Assembly (NCBI GenBank): GCA_012517205.1
Contig: JAAYVL010000087.1
Span: 1-62,526, forward strand
Length of the DNA stretch: 62,526 nucleotides
From: Verrucomicrobiota bacterium
GTDB lineage: Bacteria > Verrucomicrobiota > Verrucomicrobiia > Limisphaerales > UBA8199
Direction: 5' to 3'
Positions within the stretch are counted from its first letter, which is position 1; each line of letters starts with the position of its first letter. The notes under the pieces were generated by a model. The model saw only the letters and a list, made by a program, of their open reading frames with translations, was not told where the DNA came from and ran no database searches. The position numbers were made by a program, and so were the translations under genes. This document shows, in pieces, positions 34,493 to 42,889 of this stretch.

Positions 34493-35032
34493 GTGATTGG
34501 GTTCTTGAGATTCGTGGGCATTCTGAATGTGGGAGTGTGGCTGGGGGCCGCGATTTTCTTCACGTTCGGCGTGGGGCTGGCCGCTTTTTCGCCCGAGATG
34601 CAGAATCTGCTGGGAGCGAATAACTATCCTTGTTACTCCGGGGCCATCGCGCAGGTTTTCGCCGCGCGCTATTTTCATTTCCAGAAGATCTGCGCGGCGG
34701 TGGCAGTGGTGCATCTGCTGGCGGAGTGGCTCTACCTGGGCAAGCGTCCGCGGAAGTTCCAATCCGGGGTGTTGCTGGGGTTGTGCGCCGCGGTCCTGCT
34801 GGGAGCGGGATGGTTTCAGCCCAAGTTGAAGGCGCTCCATGCCGCGCAATATAGCCCCCAGGCCCGGCCGGAAACCCGCGCCACCGCCAGCCGGTCTTTT
34901 AAGGCTTGGCAGGGCGTGTCCCAGGGGGTTAATGTGCTGGTGATCGCCGGGCTAGGCGTCTATTTATGGCGCGCGGCTAATCCCTCGGACCCGACTCGTT
35001 TCGTGAGCGCCATGAAGTTTGCGTTGCGGTAA
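34493..35032 (+). CDS. DUF4149-type membrane protein
   Basis: A 179-residue integral membrane protein starting at GTG 34493. Four hydrophobic spans are seen: FVGILNVGVWLGAAIFFTFG, AAVAVVHLLAEWLYL, GVLLGLCAAVLLGAGWF and GVNVLVIAGLGVYLWRA. Between the first two lies a conserved-looking segment ending AARYFHFQKI. The layout resembles the DUF4149 (TMEM205-like) family. Function unknown. Confidence 0.65.
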   Translation: MIGFLRFVGILNVGVWLGAAIFFTFGVGLAAFSPEMQNLLGANNYPCYSGAIAQVFAARYFHFQKICAAVAVVHLLAEWLYLGKRPRKFQSGVLLGLCAAVLLGAGWFQPKLKALHAAQYSPQARPETRATASRSFKAWQGVSQGVNVLVIAGLGVYLWRAANPSDPTRFVSAMKFALR

Positions 35033-35137
35033 AGAACTGGCGGGGGGTTGACAATCTGGCGTGGTCGCGGACGTTATTCTTAGAGTTAAACCAATTAAGT
35101 GGGGCTGCCTGCGGGGAGCCCGGAACGGGAAAAGTAT

Positions 35138-35437
35138 ATGATCTCGAACGATCCAAAGTCGCTAAGTGGCAATCATCCTTACGAGGAGCGGGCTCCTCGC
35201 CAGCCCCGGGCGCCGGTCAACGAGGACACGCTGAAATCGGTTAAGATTCAGGTCGAGCGCAAAATCTTCGTCCTGGCCCTCAAGGAAAATGTGCGCGGGC
35301 GCTTTCTGCGCATCACCGAGGATGTCGGCGGCCGGCGTGATACGATTATTATTCCCGCGCCGGGGTTGGCGGAGTTCCGGCAGGTGCTGGACGAAATCAT
35401 CAAGCTTTCGGACGAAACGCCGCCCAAGGCGGCGTAG
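35138..35437 (+). CDS. PUR-domain DNA/RNA-binding protein (DUF3276-like)
   Basis: A 99-residue protein from ATG 35138; a GTG at 35099 would add 13 residues. The C-terminal two thirds form one PUR repeat: KIQVERKIFVLALKENVRGR followed by FLRITEDVGGRRDTIIIPAP and FRQVLDEII, the strand-strand-strand-helix pattern of single-stranded nucleic-acid-binding PUR proteins. Upstream is TTGACA at 35048-35053 with a poorly spaced TATTCT at 35075-35080. The gene is convergent with rsfS. Confidence 0.82.
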   Translation: MISNDPKSLSGNHPYEERAPRQPRAPVNEDTLKSVKIQVERKIFVLALKENVRGRFLRITEDVGGRRDTIIIPAPGLAEFRQVLDEIIKLSDETPPKAA

Positions 35438-35449
35438 CGCCCGCCGGGA

Positions 35450-35827
35450 TCAACCCGGCGGCGGCGCTTTGGACGCCGCCCGTCTTCTGGGTCTGAGCCG
35501 GGGCGCGTCGCCCCAGAGGGTTTCCAGGTCGTAGTGCGCGCGTACGTCGTGGCGCATCAGGTGCACGATGACGTCGAAGTAGTCCAGCACCACCCAGGCC
35601 GTGCGGATTGTCCCGTCAATGGCGTGAGGGCGCAGGCCATGATCCTCGCGCAGGCGGTCGCTGATTTCATCCATAATCGCCCGCAGATGAGGTTCGCTCG
35701 TGCCGGTGGCAATCACGAAATAGTCCGTGACCGATGACAGCTCGCGCACATCAAGGATGATGATGTTTTCCGCCTTCTTATTGTCGGCCAGTTCGCGGCA
35801 AAGCAGCGCCAGTTTTCTTGCGTCCAT
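35450..35827 (-). CDS. rsfS: Ribosomal silencing factor RsfS
   Basis: RsfS binds ribosomal protein uL14 and blocks subunit joining when nutrients are scarce. The 125-residue protein has the family signature IIILDVRELSSVTDYFVIAT followed by GTSEPH, then DGTIRTAWVVLDYFDVIVHL. A C-terminal basic and Pro-rich tail of about 20 residues extends beyond the family core. It is 26 bases downstream of nadD, a pairing conserved in many bacteria. Confidence 0.93.
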   Translation of the reverse strand: MDARKLALLCRELADNKKAENIIILDVRELSSVTDYFVIATGTSEPHLRAIMDEISDRLREDHGLRPHAIDGTIRTAWVVLDYFDVIVHLMRHDVRAHYDLETLWGDAPRLRPRRRAASKAPPPG

Positions 35828-35853
35828 CTGGGGTTATTCTCGCCGGGCGGGCC

Positions 35854-36429
35854 TTAAAGATAAAGCCGATTATTGCGGATCGCCTCGGCCACGCTATCCG
35901 GCACCAGATGCGTGAGCGGCAGGCCCGCCCTCACCCGCGCCCGAATCCGGGAGGAGGAAACGCCCAGCGGGAAGCCTTCCAGCCAATGCCCGCGAAAAGG
36001 CGCGGGGAATGGCTGCACGGTCTGCCCGGGCCGGGGAATGACCACCATTTCGACCCGCTGCGCCAGTTCCTCCGCCGCGCGCCACTCCGGCAACTGCGGC
36101 AGGTGGTCGGCGCCGATCAGCCAAAAAAGCCGCGCGCCCGGGAACCGGCGCGCGTAATCGCGCACGGTATCAATGGTGTAGGAGATGCCGCCGCGTTGGA
36201 TTTCCTGCTCGTCAATTTCACTCTCAGCCTGCCCCGCCAGGGCCAGTCGCAGCAGGCGCAGCCGCTCCGGGGCCGGGCTTGGCCAAACCTCCTGTTTGAA
36301 CGGCGACCGCGCCGCCGGGATGAAGAACAGGCGCTCCAGCGCCAGTTCCTCCCGCGCGGCCTGCGCCACCAGCAAGTGGCCCCGGTGCACCGGGTCAAAC
36401 GAACCGCCGTATAAGCCAATGCGTTGCAT
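35854..36429 (-). CDS. nadD: Nicotinate-nucleotide adenylyltransferase
   Basis: NadD adenylates nicotinate mononucleotide in NAD synthesis. From ATG 36429 it has 191 residues. The nucleotidyltransferase signature is RIGLYGGSFDPVHRGHLLVA with the HxGH site; LFWLIGADHLPQLPEWR and the GVSSSRIRARVRAG signature follow. The start at 36429 is preferred because the family N-terminus begins there. The gene lies between cstA (22 bases upstream) and rsfS on the minus strand. Confidence 0.94.
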   Translation of the reverse strand: MQRIGLYGGSFDPVHRGHLLVAQAAREELALERLFFIPAARSPFKQEVWPSPAPERLRLLRLALAGQAESEIDEQEIQRGGISYTIDTVRDYARRFPGARLFWLIGADHLPQLPEWRAAEELAQRVEMVVIPRPGQTVQPFPAPFRGHWLEGFPLGVSSSRIRARVRAGLPLTHLVPDSVAEAIRNNRLYL

Positions 36430-36451
36430 GATCTCTCTCCCGCCGGCGGCT

Positions 36452-38821
36452 TCAACAGCACCGCCGGACGCCGCGGTATCGCTGCTCCGTGAGCTCGGCA
36501 TAGATTTGCCCCGCGGCCTTGCCGGGTTGGAGGCGGTCGGCGGACGCCGGACATTTCGCCGCCCACACTTCGCAAGCCGGCTCGCAGTGGCGGGCGCGTT
36601 CCAGGTCCGCCTCGCCCGACAATTCCTTGGTCAGCGCCAGGGCCAGGGCTCCCGCCCCAACCGCGGAGAGCGGGCGGGCTTCCTCCACCGCATACGCCGG
36701 CAGCCATACCGGCTCGGTTTCGCTCAGCACCGCCGGCTTTTGACGCCGCAAGAGCTGGATCCAGTCGCGCACGCTCAGCACGACGATGATCAGCACCAGG
36801 GCCATGAAGAAGGCCGTGGCCGAAGCGTCCACGGTATTGTTGAACCACTTGACGCGGTTGAAGCGCAAGGCCTTTTGCGCCGCGGCAAGGGCGGCCGGGT
36901 CGCCGCCGGTTTCAGCGGCCGCCAGGGCCGCTTGCAGCTTCGGAACTTGCTCCTGCAGAACCCGGTTGGCGGCCAGAAAACCAATGCCCGGCTTCGCGTG
37001 CCCGATCTTTTGCGCGCCCGCGGTGAAGGTGACGCCCAGCAGCCAGACCAGCGGCACCAGCGTGGTCAGCGCCAGCGCCACCGCGCGCAGCGCCGACTCA
37101 CCCTGCTTCAAAGCCATCTTCAAAACCACGGTCGTGGCCAGGCACAGGGCAATGCCGGCAAGCATCTGGTTGGAGATGCCGAAAATAGGCCAGAGCGCCT
37201 TGACCCCGCCCTCCGGGTCGCGCACTCCCATGATCAGGAAAAAGCCCCAGCCCAGCACCATGCTGCCGCTGGCCAGCAGGTTGGCGCCGAAATGGCCCGT
37301 CTGGCGCAGCGGTTTCCAAATATGACCGAAGGCATCTTGCAAGAGGTAGCGGCCAACGCGCGTGCCCGCGTCTATGGTCGTCAGGATGAACAGCGCCTCA
37401 AACATGATCGCGAAGTGGTACCATAAATCGAGCCAGCGCCCCTGGGTCACCCGTGAGAAGATTTCCGCCATGCCCACGGCCAGGGTCACCGCGCCCCCGG
37501 TCTTGCCGACCAGGCTGGGCTCGCCCACGGCCGCCGCCAGGTTCGCCATCCGCTCGGCCGTCACGGGAAATCCTTCGCTGGTGATCTTCGCCGCCGTGGC
37601 CGCCACCTTGGCCGCCACCGGCAGGTCGCCCACGTCCACATTCATGCTGAAATACACCCCCGGCTGCAGGGTGCAGGCCGCGATCATGGCCATAATGGCG
37701 ACCAGGGACTCGAGGCACATGGCGCCGTAGCCCACCAGTCGCGCATAACTCTCCCGGGTGATGATCTTGGGAGTGATGCCGCTGGCGATCAACGTGTGAA
37801 AGCCGGAAATCGCCCCGCACGCAATCGTGATAAAGCAGAACGGGAACACCCCTCCCGGCACCACCGGCCCCGTGCCCTCCACAAACCGGGTGAACGCCGG
37901 CATGTTCAGGTTCGGCAACACCACCAGCACCCCGCCGGCCAGCGCGAAGATCGTGCCCAGTTTCATAAACGTGCTGAGATAATCCCGCGGCGCCAGCAGC
38001 AGCCACACCGGCAGCACGCTCGCCGCCAGGCCATAGAGAATGATGCTCCACGCGATCGGCTCCTTGCCCAGGGAGAAAAACCGGGCCAGGCCCGGATGGT
38101 GATAGACGTATTGCCCGCCCCAGACCGCCAGCAGCAGCAGCACCACGCCAATCACGGTCACCTCGCGAATCCGCCCCACGCGCCAGAAACGCAGATAGCC
38201 GCCCATGAACATCGCAATCGGGATGGTCGCCCCCACCGTGAACACCCCCCACGGACTCTCCCCCAGCGCGTTGACGACGACCAGGGCCAGCACCGCCAGC
38301 AGGATGATGAGAATGGCGACGATGGCCACCGCGGCCACCGTGCCCGCGGCGGTGCCCAGTTCGTCGCGGATCATTTGCGCCAGCGATTTGCCATCGCGCC
38401 GAATCGAGCAGAACAGGATGACAAAATCCTGCACCGCGCCGCCCAGCACCACGCCGATCAGGATCCACAGCGTGCCCGGCAAATAACCAAACTGGGCCGC
38501 CAACACCGGCCCGACCAGCGGCCCCGGCCCGGAGATGGCGGCGAAGTGATGCCCGAAGACGATCCATTTGTTCGTCTTCACGAAATCCTTGCCGTCGTCA
38601 TGCACTTCGCAGGGCGTGGCCCGGCGGTCATCGAGCATCATCACGCGCGCGGCCAGCCATTTGGAGTAGAACCGATACCCAATCGCGTAGGTGCACAGCG
38701 CCGCGATGAGCAGGTAGGCCGAGTTGAGATGCTCGCCGCGGTGCAGCGCCAGCGTGGCGTAGGCCCAGGCTCCCGCCAGCGCCAGCAGCACCCACAGCAG
38801 ATGGATCAGGATTTTCTTCAT
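36452..38821 (-). CDS. cstA: Carbon starvation protein CstA (pyruvate/peptide permease family)
   Basis: A large inner-membrane transporter of 789 residues with about 16-18 helices. The signatures FGHHFAAISGPGPLVGPVLA and LWILIGVVLGGAVQDFVILF are typical, as are FCSIRRDGKSLAQMIRDELG and the later IITRESYARLVGYGAMCLES and ALFILTTIDAGTRVGRYLLQ. CstA family members import peptides or pyruvate during starvation. The C-terminal 60 residues after the last helix are Cys- and Ala-rich and not part of the usual core. It is the first gene of a cstA-nadD-rsfS run and is divergent from lptF/G. Confidence 0.95.
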   Translation of the reverse strand: MKKILIHLLWVLLALAGAWAYATLALHRGEHLNSAYLLIAALCTYAIGYRFYSKWLAARVMMLDDRRATPCEVHDDGKDFVKTNKWIVFGHHFAAISGPGPLVGPVLAAQFGYLPGTLWILIGVVLGGAVQDFVILFCSIRRDGKSLAQMIRDELGTAAGTVAAVAIVAILIILLAVLALVVVNALGESPWGVFTVGATIPIAMFMGGYLRFWRVGRIREVTVIGVVLLLLAVWGGQYVYHHPGLARFFSLGKEPIAWSIILYGLAASVLPVWLLLAPRDYLSTFMKLGTIFALAGGVLVVLPNLNMPAFTRFVEGTGPVVPGGVFPFCFITIACGAISGFHTLIASGITPKIITRESYARLVGYGAMCLESLVAIMAMIAACTLQPGVYFSMNVDVGDLPVAAKVAATAAKITSEGFPVTAERMANLAAAVGEPSLVGKTGGAVTLAVGMAEIFSRVTQGRWLDLWYHFAIMFEALFILTTIDAGTRVGRYLLQDAFGHIWKPLRQTGHFGANLLASGSMVLGWGFFLIMGVRDPEGGVKALWPIFGISNQMLAGIALCLATTVVLKMALKQGESALRAVALALTTLVPLVWLLGVTFTAGAQKIGHAKPGIGFLAANRVLQEQVPKLQAALAAAETGGDPAALAAAQKALRFNRVKWFNNTVDASATAFFMALVLIIVVLSVRDWIQLLRRQKPAVLSETEPVWLPAYAVEEARPLSAVGAGALALALTKELSGEADLERARHCEPACEVWAAKCPASADRLQPGKAAGQIYAELTEQRYRGVRRCC

Positions 38822-38936
38822 TCCGCGCCTCCTACATACCTGCTTTGCGCGGCGGCTGCAAAGCCTAGATTCACCGCCCGCCGCGGCGGGTGCCGCCGCT
38901 TGCTTTGGGGCGGACCGGCGGCTAGGCTGCGGCGAA

Positions 38937-40064
38937 ATGCGGCTGTTGGACCGGTATCTGTTGCGCGAGCTGCTGATCCCGCTGGGCTATTGCCTGGGCG
39001 GGTTCCTGCTGTTCTGGATTACGTCCGACCTGTTTGTGACCCTCGAGGATTTCCGGAAGAAGGCCCTGGGCGCGCGCGACATCGTGGATTACTACCTGGC
39101 CGTGCTGCCGGAATTCCTGGTGCTGGTGCTGCCGATCGCGCTGCTGCTGGCGCTGCTCTATGCGCTGACCAATCACGCGCGGCATCAGGAAATCACGGCC
39201 ATCCGCGCCGCCGGCATCAGCTTATGGCGCCTGGCGCTGCCCTACTTCGGGGTGGGCCTGCTGCTGAGCGGAATCCTGTTCCTCGTCAACGAATGGCTGG
39301 TGCCGCCGGGCGAGGAAAAGGCGCAGGAGATTCTCAAGCGCCATCAGCCCTTCGACCCCAACGCCCCGGGCCGCAACGAACACCGCAACCTTTATTTCGA
39401 GAACACGCGCGACGGCCGGCGCTGGCGCATCGGCGTTTACCATTCCGAGACGGGCGAGATGTCTGGGCTGGGAGTGTATCCCACCGAGTCGGGCGGCGCC
39501 AGGCCCTGGGAACTGCGAGCCGAACGGGCGCGCCGGATCGAGGGGGTCTGGACCTTCTATAATGTTCTCGTGCTGCAAGAGACGGCCGATCCCACCGCGC
39601 CGCCGGTGCCAACGCTGCGGACCAACCTGCTCGCCGTCCCGGAGTTTCAGGAAACACTCGAAGAAATCAACAGCGAGATCAAAATCCGCGAGAGCATGAC
39701 GCTGCGCGCCGCCAAGAAGGCGGATGTCCCCATCCGGGACCTCCTCAACTACCTGCGGTTGCACCCCCGTCTCTCGCGCGCCGACTGGTATTGGCTGTAC
39801 ACAAAACTGGACGGACGCCTGGCCGCGCCGTGGACGTGTGTGGTGGTGGTGCTGGTGGCCGTCCCCTTTGGGGTGGTCGGCGGGCGGCGCAACGTGTATG
39901 TGGGGGTGGCCAGCAGCATCCTCATTTGCTTTTCCTATTTCGTCCTGCAGCAGATCGGGCTGGCGCTCGGAACCAGCGGGCGAATCGAGCCCTGGCTGGC
40001 GGCATGGTTCCCCAACCTGTTCTTCAGCCTGATCGGGTTCTGGCTGGCCATCCGGGTCCGATGA
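38937..40064 (+). CDS. LptF/LptG-family LPS export permease
   Basis: An inner-membrane component of the LptBFGC machine that extracts LPS; 375 residues. It begins MRLLDRYLLRELLIPLGYCL with helix 1, has the coupling segment EITAIRAAGISLWRLALPYF between helices 2 and 3, a periplasmic jellyroll (about residues 120-280) and three C-terminal helices. A single copy is seen here; the partner permease is elsewhere. Together with lpxD it indicates an LPS outer membrane. Confidence 0.9.
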   Translation: MRLLDRYLLRELLIPLGYCLGGFLLFWITSDLFVTLEDFRKKALGARDIVDYYLAVLPEFLVLVLPIALLLALLYALTNHARHQEITAIRAAGISLWRLALPYFGVGLLLSGILFLVNEWLVPPGEEKAQEILKRHQPFDPNAPGRNEHRNLYFENTRDGRRWRIGVYHSETGEMSGLGVYPTESGGARPWELRAERARRIEGVWTFYNVLVLQETADPTAPPVPTLRTNLLAVPEFQETLEEINSEIKIRESMTLRAAKKADVPIRDLLNYLRLHPRLSRADWYWLYTKLDGRLAAPWTCVVVVLVAVPFGVVGGRRNVYVGVASSILICFSYFVLQQIGLALGTSGRIEPWLAAWFPNLFFSLIGFWLAIRVR

Positions 40065-40120
40065 CCGCCCGGCCGCGGCGGGAAGGCGGGGCGCCCGTTG
40101 CGGGGCTGGCCGTGACAAGC

Positions 40121-40150
40121 AAAGACCGGTTCCGGAAGGGAACCGGTCTT
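40121..40150. terminator. Hairpin terminator between convergent genes
   Basis: AAAGACCGGTTCC pairs with GGAACCGGTCTT around a GAAG loop. The right side continues GTCTGTTT and the left side is AAGCAAAG, so it can work in either direction, though its T tract is imperfect. Confidence 0.75.
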
Positions 40151-40173
40151 GTCTGTTTGAGAAAAAGGCGGGT

Positions 40174-40497
40174 TTATTCGCCGTAAACAACGACCGTCGT
40201 CTTGGCGTAGATGCCCAGCACCGAGGTGGTCTTGAAGTCCACGTGTTGAATCTTGGTGATGCCGGCATTGCTGGCGGCCGCCTTGATGCTGGAATCACCC
40301 CAGGCAAAGCCCAACACACCCGTGGAGGTAGCCGTGCCAACCTTGCTGGCGGCGGAATGGCTGGTGGCCAAGACCGGACCCGAAACGTCGGTGTAAATAC
40401 TGCCACCCACGCTTCCGGCCGGGCCCATAGGGCCTACGCAACCGACCAGCAGTCCTGCCACCGCAACCAGTGCGGAATAACCAATTAGTTTCTTCAT
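40174..40497 (-). CDS. TRL-like lipoprotein
   Basis: A 107-residue lipoprotein. The signal peptide (MKKLIGYSALVAVAGLLVGC) ends in a lipobox, followed by GPMGPAGSVGGSIYTDVSGP and then SKVGTATSTGVLGFAWGDSS and IKAAASNAGITKIQHVD. This matches the TRL (tRNA-associated locus) protein family, short exported proteins of unknown function. No tRNA was seen beside it. It is probably anchored in the outer membrane. Confidence 0.82.
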   Translation of the reverse strand: MKKLIGYSALVAVAGLLVGCVGPMGPAGSVGGSIYTDVSGPVLATSHSAASKVGTATSTGVLGFAWGDSSIKAAASNAGITKIQHVDFKTTSVLGIYAKTTVVVYGE

Positions 40498-40720
40498 ATG
40501 CTTTTGTTGTTAGTTTGTTTGTGTGCCAGGCGGCCCTCAATTACTGCCGTCTGGAATAAAGCCTCTCTAAATCATCCGCCGCTGCTTGTCAAATCCAACT
40601 CCCGGCATCCGCTGGCGCACATCCGCGCTGGGCGAATGCGATGCAGGAGATTTTGACTATTCCTCCGCCGCCCGGCGCCGATATGCGTTCTTTAGCTGCC
40701 CCCGGCGGCGCGCGGGCGAT

Positions 40721-41578
40721 TTACGGATTGGGGGCCGCCTGTTGCTTCATCATCTTTTCGATCATCGCGCGCTGCTCCGGCGGCATGTTTTTCAGCGCTT
40801 CCTGCATTTCCTGCTGAACCTGGTTGAGCTGTTGTTTGGCCTCGCCGGTTGACGGCCCGGACAAGCCGCCCATCATGTCCAGCAGGCCGCCCGTGGATTT
40901 GGTATAACCAGCGGGGATTTGGAAAGTGGAAGCCGGGAGTGACTGCTTGTCAATTTTTACCACTTCCATGGTGATTTTCGTGCCGTCCGGAGAAGTGTTG
41001 ATGGCTTTGAGCGGCAGGCCATCGGCGTCGGCATCTTTCAACGCTTTGGTCAGAGCTTCCTCACCGCCCTTTTTGCCGGGCCGGGGCTGCATTCGAGCAA
41101 AGGTCGTGTAATCCAGCAGTCCTTTGGCCGTCCACAGTTCAGTCGTCATGCCCTTGGAATGCCCGGGATCTTTCTCCGTCACCAGCACATGCTGGGTTTT
41201 GTAGCCGAGAATGGTCTCCTGGCCGAGTTTCTGGACGGTGTATTGGCGGGCGTCAGCCGTCTGCTCCGCCATTTTTCGCATCTTAGCGAGGTCAATCTCC
41301 GTGTACGTCTTATTGGCGTCGTTAATATGGTACACCAGATCTGGGGTATCCGTTTTCTGCAGTATCACCATTTTCATGGCCATCCCCCCCATCTCCAGGT
41401 TCATTTCACTGCGAGAACCGGCTTTGCCGACTGCGGTCATCATCTTGCCATTGCCCCCCAACTCACGATCCCCGCCCGTGGTGGTTATTTTCATTTCCAG
41501 CATGCCCTCGAACTGGGCCAGTGCCGGAACAGCCGCTAATGAGAGCGCCAGCAGGGTAGAATAGATTCGTTTATGCAT
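40721..41578 (-). CDS. Exported DUF4412-domain protein
   Basis: A 285-residue secreted protein with a signal peptide (MHKRIYSTLLALSLAAVPAL, cleavage after ALA). The body begins QFEGMLEMKITTTGGDRELG and contains QYTVQKLGQETILGYKTQHV and TELWTAKGLLDYTTFAR, the pattern of DUF4412. The Met-rich C-terminus (LDMMGGL; AMIEKMMKQQ) is helical. Function unknown. Divergent from pckG across a composite hairpin element. Confidence 0.8.
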   Translation of the reverse strand: MHKRIYSTLLALSLAAVPALAQFEGMLEMKITTTGGDRELGGNGKMMTAVGKAGSRSEMNLEMGGMAMKMVILQKTDTPDLVYHINDANKTYTEIDLAKMRKMAEQTADARQYTVQKLGQETILGYKTQHVLVTEKDPGHSKGMTTELWTAKGLLDYTTFARMQPRPGKKGGEEALTKALKDADADGLPLKAINTSPDGTKITMEVVKIDKQSLPASTFQIPAGYTKSTGGLLDMMGGLSGPSTGEAKQQLNQVQQEMQEALKNMPPEQRAMIEKMMKQQAAPNP

Positions 41579-41739
41579 AAAATTACCTTAAACAGTTACC
41601 AGTTTTTCCCACGGGTAGCACGTCAAGGCAGGGTTGTCAAACCACGGGAGGTCTACTTTGAATCCGTCCTTGAGGCATGCCCCGGACCCGGTTCAGCGAA
41701 AACGCCCCCGTGGCGGTCTTGCAGCCTCAGGATAATTCA

Positions 41740-42500
41740 GCCGGACCGATTCCGATTTCGCCTCCCATTCGACCCCACGTAGCGCTCAAGTCCCTGGTTT
41801 TACGGGTGAAAGCCATTCGGGATCCAGCGACCCGCCCATTGAATTCACCAATCCAACAGTTCGTTGAGGCTTTCCGCAGGCCTGTCAGGCCCGCTTCGGA
41901 TCCAGTGGAACGAAGGCGTCTGGCTGGATTATGCCACGTCAACGTTTCAGATGCGCCAATCGCGAAACCAAAAGCCATCCGGGTGCTTGCGCTCCTTTGA
42001 ATACTACCCTTCCGTCAACCTCAGATTTCCAACTGCCTGTTTTTACTGAACTTAGTAATTATCCTCCCGTTCCCGCTCATCGTTGCGGCCTTTCCTGGTA
42101 TCCACATCCATTATCCAGACCCCTTGGTTTTCCCCTGCCCACAGGCCGTGTACAAGGGGTGTACAAGGGATGCCCATCGGGTGTACCAGCTAAAACCCTA
42201 TGAACTCCCGGTGGGCATCCCTTGTACACCCCTTGTACACGGCCTGGGGGCAGGGGAAATGCAAGGTGCGTCTATGGAGCGTCCAAGGCGCGGTTCAGCC
42301 GGAGCGAGCTGGATTTTTCCTGCATTTCATCCCTGCCTATGTGTGTAAGTCATTGATTTTACACGTAAAAGACGTTTGGGGTTCAGCAGCGATGCCGCGG
42401 ATTTCGCAAAATAATGGGCTCGCCGAGACTATGTTCTGGGCGGTCAGGGCTGTCCAGGCTCTGATGGAACGCGGGCGGGCGGTTGGGCTCCCCAACTGAT
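41740..42500 (-). repeat. Composite hairpin element, complete copy D
   Basis: The reverse complement aligns with 29235-29960 nearly end to end. Module with GTAAAATCA-type block at 42300-42490, hairpin at 42144-42244, central block with TAATTATCCTCCCGTTCC (42055-42075) and AACGTTTCAGATGCG (41940-41955), second module at 41780-41900. The orientation is opposite to copy C. It fills the gap between the divergent DUF4412 and pckG genes. Confidence 0.85.
42144..42244. repeat. Hairpin core, copy D
   Basis: Arms 42144-42180 and 42208-42244 pair over 37 bases with a single G-T wobble. An outer stem (TTCCCCTGCC from 42129 with GGCAGGGGAA to 42259) continues the helix past a one-base mismatch, for about 50 paired positions in all. 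The arms contain TGTACAAGGGG units at 11-base spacing. Confidence 0.92.
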
Positions 42501-42889
42501 GCGTTCCGTATAAGAGCAACTGAATGGAGCCATAGCGGCGGTCCGCCCCGAGGGGGCTGGCCCAGGGAAGTTTGGGGGTTCCAGTTCCGCCAAGCACTTC
42601 GGCCCGGCCCCAATCCGCGATGCTGTTGGCGGGCCATTGTCAGGGCCGCGCTTTGGCAGGCGGACTCCCCCTGCGAAAGCCCCGGACGTTCACGCACCCT
42701 TCCGCCAAACATTTCAGGCTTGTCGCCTGGTGATTCTGTTTGGGAAAACCCGGCCGGGCCGGGCATTTGGGCGGCCGGTATTCGGCAAATACGCACATTC
42801 ACGTTTAGAACAATCGCCGCTCATTGAAGAACGTTTCTTGCAATCGGGTCGCGAATCGGGTACCAGCCTGCGCGACGAAAAGACTGTTT
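42501..42889. other. Upstream region of pckG
   Basis: No gene is recognised in these 389 bases. The sequence is not shared with copy C. It must contain the pckG promoter, but no good boxes are evident. Confidence 0.4.

Noticed and set aside
40174-40497. tRNA gene next to the TRL-family protein
   Set aside because: The family name suggests a tRNA neighbour, but no cloverleaf-like sequence was found in the adjacent gaps.
7596-42244. CRISPR array or leader
   Set aside because: The hairpins are dispersed kilobases apart with no regular spacers and no cas genes.
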